Source: Leuctra nigra (lineage: Eukaryota > Arthropoda > Insecta > Plecoptera > Leuctridae). From it: a DNA stretch of 64,000 nt. The stretch is from positions 19,848,069 through 19,912,068 of the forward strand of contig OW203771.1 of NCBI GenBank assembly GCA_934045905.1. The letters are read 5' to 3'. Under the pieces are notes generated by a model, which was not told the origin of the DNA, made no database searches, and saw nothing but the letters and a program-made list of their open reading frames with translations. Shown here piece after piece: positions 56,701 through 64,000 of this stretch (its first letter is position 1; every line of letters starts with the position of its first letter). The position numbers and the translations under genes were made by a program.

Positions 56701-59700
56701 ATAGTTCTAAAAGATCAAAACCGTCTTTGTGCAGTTACGTGTGGAACCGAAGCGATCTCTTGGCTGTGAACGCGAGCAAGACCGACTACCTGTTGGGTCT
56801 GTTTGAGGCCTCTCACTGTCAGTACCATCTGGATGCCGACCCCAAGACGGAACCCACGCTGGCAGAGATGACGGAGGCGGCAATCAAGATCCTCAAGCAA
56901 GGGCCTAAAGGATACGTTCTATTCGTAGAGGGTGAGTGAGTCATGGCGGAGCAGCATTCCACCCATTGTGGATTACACAAACGCAGGAAATTAATACGAA
57001 ATAAATTACATGAATGAATTTTTGAATTACTCTTAAATTTTCATCCAAAAAAATCACACATTTTCATTGAAAATTTGTTAAGTTGTCCTGAGGAAGATTT
57101 TTATATGAACATCAAAACTGTTGACAAAAATAAAAAAAAAAAAAAAAAAAAAATCTGAATAAATTTAATCGCTAGTTCATTCCGAGTGTATATTTTTTTT
57201 CTCGTGGTATTTTTGTTTCTATTTCTGAAAGAAAACTGAGAGTTTTTAAACATGTTATTTAAAATTCATGATTATTATTATTAAAGCAATTCAAACTTTT
57301 GGGATATAACGTCATGTTTTTTGTAATTTTTGTCTAAGTTTCGATTTTGATACCAAAATATTCCTCAAGACAATAACAATCTTAACAAATCTTCATCCAA
57401 AAAAATCACAAATTTTCATTGAAAATTTGTTAAGTTATTGTCCTGCGGACGATTTTGATATGAAAATCGAAACTGTAGACCAAAATCAATAATTTTACAA
57501 AAAACATAACGAAATATCCCAAAACTTTGAATTGCAAAGTTTTTTGAATTGACTTTGAATTGCTTTACTGAGAGTAATTGTTTTGAAATTACGAGATGCC
57601 TCTATCTCATTATCCCCTGACTTGTATCGTGCTCCCGTGTACCCTTCATCCAGAACCTATTTTAATTCTGTTTCCAGGAGGGCGTATTGACCACGCCCAT
57701 CATGACACAAGAGCTGTGAAAGCTCTGGACGAGACTGTGGAGCTTTCCAAAGCTGTGGATAAAGCTGTTAGCATGACAAACAGGCAGGACACGTTGATAG
57801 TCGTGACTTCTGATCATGCGCACGTCATGACATTCAAGTAAGTTACGATAGGAGCTTAACGGACAGTTCCGATTGACGTAACGGTGACGGTAGTACGCAA
57901 ACGCTATGACGTACCTACTAGGGATTTTAAGTGTGGAAAAGAACGAACAATTTTTGCTGGAGATAGTAAAATATTTTTTTGGAAAAATATAAAAATATTA
58001 TTTTATTGTTTCTTTATAATTTTTTATGATTAAATTATATATTGGAGGTTTTAAACTATACTTTGGTATGAGCATGACTTTGAGAAGTGGAGAATGTAGA
58101 TTTTAATATACAGTCAATAAGGAAATGCATTCTCAATACGTATTCAGTATTTTGTATATTTTACGTTGCACAGAGCGTTTTCCTAATTATGTTAACAGTT
58201 TATGTTCAATATTAATTGAGCAAGCAAAGCGAGCGACTCCTTTTTGCTCTTTTGGAATGGGCCTCTGTTTTTTTTATTCTCTATATTTCTGAGGCTATCC
58301 AGGTCACGGTTTTTCTTCGATCGAGCTAACATTTTGCACACATGTACGGACCATCCCTGGGTGCTGAAGACTGTTGTTTGGTTCAAATTTTACAAAAATT
58401 ATCTCCCGATTGTAATTTTGCCAAGTCTTTGCAACCAACATTGTCTCAAATCTTACAAAGTTTCAGCCAAACCTTGAGATTGGCTAAAATTGAAAAAATC
58501 TTCCGATTGGTCGAAAATCAAAATGCTCTCCTTATGTTCAACTTTGGCATGGTGATCAAGACCAACATTATCTCATATTTTACACAGTTTCAACCCATTC
58601 CTTCACGTATTTATTCTAACCATAAAAAACACTCCGTGTAAAAATACCAGCCAAGTCTCTTTACTTTAAAAAAATTCAACACCGAAAAGGAGTGATATCA
58701 AAAAAGGAGCCAAGTCAATGACATTTCCAAATATTTAATCGTATCTTTGAAATAAAAGTATAAACACCGAGAAATACTTTACAAAAGGACTTGGCGCATC
58801 TTTTTTTTAAAGACATTTTTCTATTCATAAGCGTAATATGCCATTTATATACAACCGTCATTAAGAACTTTTATCATAATAGGGACACATCTTTCAATTA
58901 CATATTATATATACCTACTGAAAATAATTTTCTATTTGAATATGTACACATGAAACTTGTTGCCTATGTTTGTAATAAATACACAATAGATATCTTCGTA
59001 ATATTGTTTCGTGGTCAACATATTAATTAAGTCTCATGCGTTATACCTTCTCATCATGAAATAAATTTCTATTAATCCGCAATTTATAATAGTACATTTC
59101 ACGAAGTACACAGTGACGGCACATTGAATTTCTTTAACATTTTTAACTTTATACACTTTACACTTGAAAAATATATAATAGTGTTCTATCGATAGTTAGT
59201 AATTTATTTGACAACGTTTCATGATTTCCCTCAGAGTCAAGATCATATTATGAAAAGATACCCTTCTAATATCACCATATTAACAGTGTTATAAGAATAT
59301 ATATGAGCGCACTTCCTTGTTATTTAATTCTTTTACCATATCACTTATCTATTACAACATGAAATCTTTCTTCTATCGCCATTGACAAAACTATAAAATA
59401 GCAATTACTAAAAGTAGCTTGATTCATAGCTTGAGTAGCTTGATGGCTCTAATAGAAAGAGGAAAAGTACTTAAACTTGTCCATTTCTTTCCACTTTTAG
59501 GATAGAAAGATGTCTTTAAAAAAACGATGCGCTAAGTCCTTTTGTAAAGTATTTCTCGGTGTTTATACTTTTATTTCAAAGATACGATTAAATATTTGGA
59601 AATGTCATTGACTTGGCTCCTTTATTGATATCACTCCTTTTCGGTGTTGAATTTTTTTAAAGTAAAGAGACTTGGCTGGTATTTTTACACGGAGTGTTTT

Positions 59701-60322
59701 TTATGGGGATATCACTCCTTTTTTCAGTTTATTCTTATAACTTGTAACATTGTTTCACCAATGACTATAATTCCTTTAAAAAAATACGCCTTTGTGGTTT
59801 GGTTGCTAAGAAGAATTGTGTTTGGTGCTAAATGTAAGCTTAAAATTATATTCCATGATGAATTGCGAAAGCAACGTTCCAATCGGTCCAACTGTTCTCG
59901 AGTTATCGCATCACTTCCAGTTTTCAAAATGGCGGCTGACATCACTGCCACCTAATATCTGTATCTTAAATGTTATGTAACATTATAAGCCTTCTGAATA
60001 TGTATTTATTGTTATAAGAGATGGTTTTAGTCAGATTTGGCATTGTTATGGCGTCATTTCCGGTTTTAGTAATAGTGCATTTCTATTTCGACTATTGATG
60101 TTTCATATAGATGACCGTCTGAATCGATTGGCGCAAATTTCGTTTCGATCGGTTCAGCCGTTTTCGAGATATGACGTCACTTCCGGTTTCAAAATGGCGG
60201 CATAAAACCGGTTATAGCAAAAGGCACCTTAGACGCCAAAAGTGCACACGTGGTAAAAATTTCAGATCGATCGGTTAACCCGTTTAGGCTGTGGCCCTGT
60301 CAACAGTGTTTCCTGATATCTG

Positions 60323-60381
<59 letters not shown>

Positions 60382-63300
60382 GATAGCTTTTAAAAGGGGT
60401 GTAATTTCACTGTTTTCACGGCCATCTTGCTCGCAAATGACATAACCTGTTGTTCCCAAATTTGGTATAGGGGGTGGGGTGGGCCATAGCTCGAAATTAA
60501 GATATTTCGCAACAATGTGAGATTTTCCAATGTTGAGATCCAGTAGGCCGAAAATGCCATGTTGTTGCTTACAGTAAAATTGTTTGGTCTGCTCCTCAGT
60601 GTATTAGGCATTTACAGTATGTTGAGTGAGTGTGAGTGTACCGTACGACTTGGCTGGGTGGAGCGACCGCTCCACTAGATTTGATGAGCTTAGTATGGGT
60701 TGTCAATAATGATTTCTGGAAAAAGTATACCTAGGTAGGTCACGACACAATCTGTTATCGAAATCGTGATCGTGTTTAGCTGGGTACGTAGCACGTATCT
60801 GTGCTCGCTCATCAACGCGTTACACTGAGCGTTTTCAGTAGCTAACACGATTGTTAACGTCATCATTACGTCATTTGGAACGTGGTTATGTGACCACGTA
60901 TCCAACGCCAAGCCAAGGAGATGAATGTTTCTGTTACAGCGGCTACCCTGCACGCGGCACCCCCATCTTCTCAGCCACACAACAGGGGGACGACGATCTG
61001 CCATACTCGACACTCAGCTATGCGAATGGTCCCTCAACCAAAGTCAATGATCAAGGAGGAAGGGAGGATCTCAGTAGTGATAAACTCGGTAAGAACAAAT
61101 TAAATAAGTACATCATTACAGATACCTATAGACACCTTTAATTCGTATCATGATATGATATTTTATAATTCCAAAACATTCGACATTTAAGATTTGAAAT
61201 TTTGATTTAACTAGGAAAACGCTCTGTGTAACGCGTTGATGAGCGAGCACGGACAGGCGCAACACCTCGAACCGAAATTATGTCTATCGAAAATATCATT
61301 AAAAGCCAATAATTCTTGAATTTCGTCAGACTCAAGTATAAAAATCTCAAAATTGTCCTAAAACATTAGTCCCAATAACCATGCAAAGCTTGAACCTTTT
61401 GAACCTTTCTGATTGAACTGTTCCTCGTTAATATTCAAAAATCACAGGATCTCTTTAAAAAAAAATAGGCCTGGGACCACTCATATGATAAAAGTGTGTG
61501 TACTTACACAATATTAGATCGATCTGTTGATTGGTCATATCAGTTTCATACGTTTGAAAGTTTCTACTCTAACTACCTTGGAACTATAAAGAGTCGAAGT
61601 AGCCGTGATCAACATTTTCGAGAAATTTGACAGCCAACACGCAAAATGTCCGTAAAACGTCAATAACTTTTGGATTGAAACATAGATTTGTCTGAAAATT
61701 GTCAAAAATGCAGATAATGTTAGTCACAATGACCATGCAAAGTTTTAAGTTGATCAGTCATACGGTTCAAGTTTAAATTTAAAAAATAACATAAAAGATT
61801 TTTTAAAATTTTAACCAATGGGAGGATTTGGCTGAAACTTTGTAAGGTTGGGTACAATGTTGGTCGCCATGACTTGTCAAAATTTCAAATTGATCGGAAC
61901 TACCAATCAAAAGATATTTTTTTTTAAATTTGAACCAATCACATGAACCCGTTCAAAAACGATCCCAGGGACCGCATAGATTACGTTAGTATATGTGCAA
62001 AATTTCAGATCGATTGGTTGTGCCGTTTGACCTGGGCAGTGAACACACAAAAAAAAAAAAAAAACACACACAGAGAAAGTGCCGTAAGAGTACCGTGGTG
62101 ACGCTCGCTACGCTCGCTCATTTATAGTTTTTCTTTAATACATATAATTCACAATGGGGAATGTATTGAATTTCATAGTCGGTGTGGTGAAACTGTGAAT
62201 ATAGATTATGGTGTAATGCTCATGTGAAAATAACAAAAACGACAATCACGTGGATTCTGTGTTAGGCCGAGAAAGATGACATTTCGTTTTTCAATGATAT
62301 TATGCACCTAGGACACTGTAATTTACATTTTTAAAGGTATTTGAGAATACAACAGACTACCAAAGGATATTAATACTTAAATTGGTCATTTAAATTCATT
62401 AACTCTCATTTAAAGACTGTAATGAGTTTAATTTCTATGTGACATGTCATCAATGTTTAAAACGCATAATAAGTCAATCACGTGTACGCTTTCGGTCTTC
62501 ACCGATCACTTTTTGCGGCCATTTTTAAATATTTGTAAGAAATTGTAAATACTCGATGAAACCAGGTAAAAATTTTAATGTGAAAGATGGTGTCGCATGC
62601 CATATTGTTGGCATAATTTGTCCATTATACTTCAAATGTCCACAATATTTACGCCACGGGTAACCTGGGTGAGAGACGAACTGCCTCCCGGTCTGAAAAT
62701 GTTTGCTTAGACATCTAGTAATTATATGTGGTAAAAAATTGTGTTGAAATACCAATATGCAAAATTGTTTTAATCTCGCCAGATTTTGTAAAATTTGCTC
62801 CAAAAAGTACAATTTTCACCCGAAATTATTTTGTTACTGCTAAAGTACGGCTCTGACAATATTTTTTGTTTGAAACTTTGTGCTTATTGACTACATTCCA
62901 TTCCGACAACAACAAGCTCAACAAAATTTCACCAAAATGCCATCTTGGAAAATGGCCGAATTAGAAGTAAACAACTTCTAATGGACCAATGAACATGTGT
63001 GTCAAGTGGCATATTTTTATCACAATTTGCAGGATTCATTCCATATTCAGGTTGTACAGCCCGTACAATATTTATCTTCCATTTGAATTAAGATACTAAA
63101 TTGGCATTTGATTCTAATGGAGTATAGAATTGAGAATATAACTTCCGGCCTTCGACATCTAAGGTACAGACAGAGTTAATTTACGCGTTGAGCTTGAATT
63201 ACATTTTTTTTCGCAGCTGACAAAGACTACCAATTCCCGAGCATGGTCGAACTGGGCAGCGAGACCCACGGAGGCGACGATGTTGTGGTATTCGCATCGG

Positions 63301-63467
63301 GCCCGTGGGCCCATCTCTTCACCGGGACCTACGAGCAGAACTTCATCCCACACGTAATGGCGTACGCTGCTTGCATTGGGAATGCCAACGTCACTGCTTG
63401 CACCCCACAGAAGACAGTATCTCCAACTACTACGAAGACGACAACGGTGCCAAAATCAAGTGGCTAA
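47773..63467 (+). CDS. Alkaline phosphatase 2, tandem paralog with an in-frame stop in exon 3
   Basis: Exons: 47773-47839, 49268-49342, 49806-50026, 51576-51749, 54384-54557, 55720-55862, 56735-56931, 57678-57837, 60940-61088, 63217-63467. Every intron phase matches phosphatase 1, and exons 2, 3, 4, 6, 7, 8 and 9 are equal in length. The joined frame is 536 residues plus TAA if the internal stop is ignored. Signal peptide [18 protein letters not shown]. All catalytic motifs survive: [36 protein letters not shown] and THGGDDV. Codon 62 (49847-49849) is TAA where the paralog has GAC (Asp70), with no length change in the exon. Alternative acceptors downstream of the TAA do not restore frame. The C-terminus is a Thr/Ser/Pro-rich tail ([17 protein letters not shown]) suited to O-glycosylation, with no GPI tail. 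So it is a recent pseudogene, a null allele or a sequencing error. Exon 4 is followed by seven partial copies. Confidence 0.85.
49847..49849 (+). other. Premature TAA codon in phosphatase 2 exon 3
   Basis: The frame entering exon 3 is fixed by one leftover base from exon 2 and by the downstream motif [15 protein letters not shown]. In that frame the text is ATLA, stop, [12 protein letters not shown], against [17 protein letters not shown] in phosphatase 1. Two base differences (G to T, C to A) make GAC into TAA. Confidence 0.9.
50129..50462. mobile_element. Foldback MITE in phosphatase 2 intron 3
   Basis: Long imperfect arms: CATTGGGGATGATATTTGAT at the left and its inverse, ATCAAATATTAACCCCAATG, at the right, pairing over roughly 120 bases each. 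It follows a short F2-end fragment at 50052-50080 (GTGTAACGCGTTGATGAGC). Confidence 0.8.
51095..51330. repeat. CT-rich dispersed repeat
   Basis: Pyrimidine-rich stretch related to 3331-3900, sharing GGTCCGACG, CCTCTATCTC and CTATCCACATCCTC-type text. Non-coding. Confidence 0.5.
51606..52941 (+). repeat. 170-base tandem array, eight copies of exon 4 3' part plus donor
   Basis: The first copy is inside functional exon 4; seven more follow at exact 170-base spacing (exon ends at 51919, 52089, 52259, 52429, 52599, 52769 and 52939). Each unit has 143 bases of exon 4, the donor CAG/GTAGCAAC and 27 bases of intron. Extra copies start at TCCGCGTGCACAG, so they keep SACTAT but replace the Asp of DSA with Tyr and have no normal acceptor. 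Two copies carry TGA (CTATGAGTC). The last copy has AAA for GAC and donor GTGACAAC. Reading past the first donor meets TGA after three codons. Confidence 0.95.
52942..54383. other. Phosphatase 2 intron 4, remainder
   Basis: AT-rich, with no recognised repeat family and no gene. A short hairpin-like stretch, TATAACTCTCTTATAAGAG, lies near 53521. Confidence 0.4.
55160..55510 (+). mobile_element. Degraded F2 fragment
   Basis: Begins GGGCCGAGCGTCACTAC and contains CTAATCGATCTGAAATTTTG, the F2 module near its 5' end. The 3' end is missing. Confidence 0.5.
55520..55680 (-). mobile_element. Possible LINE 3' end
   Basis: TTTGTATTTATTACAAATTA, then TAGCCCCGCTAAACCAACAG and GTGGCTTATTAATTC. The pattern suggests a 3' end on the - strand. 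A similar tail-like stretch lies at 56145-56290. No coding part is visible; the family is uncertain. Confidence 0.35.
55957..56110 (+). mobile_element. MITE, third copy of the CTTGGCCAA family
   Basis: Starts TTGGCCAAAGTAAAAACGG and aligns with 30108-30234 (inverse) and, at both ends, with 4467-4625. Confidence 0.65.
57039..57540. repeat. Mixed direct and inverted repeats
   Basis: A unit around CATCCAAAAAAATCAC and TTTTCATTGAAAATTTGTTA appears at 57051-57090 and 57393-57433. A second unit with TTTTGATA and CGAAACTG appears in both orientations at 57340-57360 and 57450-57475. A run of about 22 A is at 57130-57151. Probably two overlapping foldback elements in phosphatase 2 intron 7. Confidence 0.55.
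58620..60678 (+). mobile_element. F1 copy F (long form), nested in F2 copy j
   Basis: Palindrome arms at about 58620-58827 and 59500-59708 with a long spacer, as in copy A. Body modules at about 59910, 60050 and 60172-60201. A long (ATC)n run at 60325-60379 precedes the hairpin and CTAG at 60675-60678, followed by AT. In phosphatase 2 intron 8. Confidence 0.8.
60325..60379. repeat. (ATC)n microsatellite inside F1 copy F
   Basis: About 18 ATC units; the same position is a shorter run in copies A, C and D. Likely expanded by slippage. Confidence 0.9.
61211..62120 (-). mobile_element. F2 copy l (complete)
   Basis: + strand view starts CTAGGAAAACGCTCTG after A and ends CGCTACGCTCGCTCA. A poly-A run near 62049 matches the poly-T of copy a. 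In phosphatase 2 intron 9. Confidence 0.75.
62121..63216. other. Phosphatase 2 intron 9, remainder
   Basis: No gene or repeat family recognised, apart from the short motif at 63141-63171 discussed under findings. Confidence 0.4.
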
Positions 63468-63700
63468 CTTAAAAATTAATTTGATAATTTGATTTGGCTT
63501 TATTTAAAATAATTTACGCATTTTGAAATGTGGGTGATTCTTTGTGTGTTTTGTTCTGTCTTTTCCTGTGATACGTATTTATGTTATTATTTGATCATAA
63601 TTTACAGATATTGTTTCAATTATTTATATTCCTTAGTCACTCGTACCCAATGGTACCTATTTGTTTGCAAATTCTGTGTGTGTGTTTGATGCTAAAACAA

Positions 63701-63706
63701 AATAAA
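63701..63706 (+). terminator. Polyadenylation signal of phosphatase 2
   Basis: AATAAA about 235 bases after the TAA stop, followed by GTGC and a T-rich stretch. 63707-64000 shows nothing further. Confidence 0.7.
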
Positions 63707-64000
63707 GTGCACTTCCCCGTGATCTGCTTTACTTTTGTTTAAGACGAAGATCCGCTCTGCACTCTGGTGATAGAAATGTGTACTGGAGGAAGTGGGATCA
63801 ACGTGTAGAACTAAATAATTAGTAAATGACCTGTCGTGTGAGATAAATATAACATATTATAAAGTGGCATGATTGGTCCGTTGAACCATTTCCTGTATTC
63901 TCATTTAAACTAATTAAATGTCTACATTTGAAGGTGTCGTATGCCGTTGCATATCTGCGAAACAATTATTAAGCTACCGAGAAAGTAGTATAAAACATTG

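Larger units (their letters stand above)
58216..60838 (+). mobile_element. F2 copy j, split by F1 copy F
   Basis: Left part 58216-58619 starts TTGAGCAAGCAAAGCGAGCG. Right part 60679-60838 ends GTTACACTGAGCGTTTTCAG. The right part matches the corresponding part of copy g (GTGTCGTGA, TTCTGGA, TACCTA text). F1 copy F fills the gap. Confidence 0.7.

Overview
This window is genomic DNA from an insect. It is AT-rich and intron-rich, with GT-AG splice sites, TATA/TCAGT core promoters, non-LTR retrotransposons, hAT elements, a 5S-rRNA-derived SINE and many copies of two Helitron-like repeat families. A sap-feeding hemipteran such as a planthopper would fit, but that is a guess from repeat load and gene content; no species marker is visible. 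There are no bacterial operons, CRISPR arrays or convincing tRNA genes.

Four host genes were reconstructed by joining exons, all on the + strand. (1) Alpha-amylase, 843-8603, nine exons, 493 aa, complete catalytic triad and chloride site. (2) A glycine/histidine-rich secreted protein, 22904-26315, with an 18-base first coding exon, 139 aa. (3) Alkaline phosphatase 1, 30702-46539, ten exons, 534 aa, all metal ligands present. (4) Alkaline phosphatase 2, 47773-63467, a tandem paralog with identical exon phases, but with an in-frame TAA in exon 3 and an array of seven extra partial exon-4 copies. Amylase and the two phosphatases would suit digestive or gut-surface roles; the Gly/His-rich protein looks cuticular or structural.

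Region by region: 1-10230 holds amylase with several MITEs, one F2 repeat and one hAT relic in its introns. 10231-22200 is a repeat block: one LINE fragment, then a second LINE on the - strand broken into five pieces by nested insertions. 22200-27170 holds the Gly/His-rich gene. 27170-30600 is repeats. 30600-46650 is phosphatase 1, whose introns carry a SINE, a LINE, an F1 element and several F2 elements. 47690-63710 is phosphatase 2 and its repeats.

I call the two dominant repeat families F1 and F2. F1 (six copies, about 1.3-2.4 kb) has a large palindrome at one end, a body of repeated units, a microsatellite, and a terminal hairpin ending in CTAG. Its body carries arrays of adjacent CRE-like, ETS-like and YY1/PHO-like sites. 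F2 (about 0.8-1.0 kb) runs from TTGAGCGAGCG to a terminal hairpin and CTAG, and is always followed by T. F1 is found inserted in F2, and F2 in F1, so both were mobile over overlapping periods. The LINE and the F2-in-F2 insertion supply empty-site information that fixes their ends to the base.
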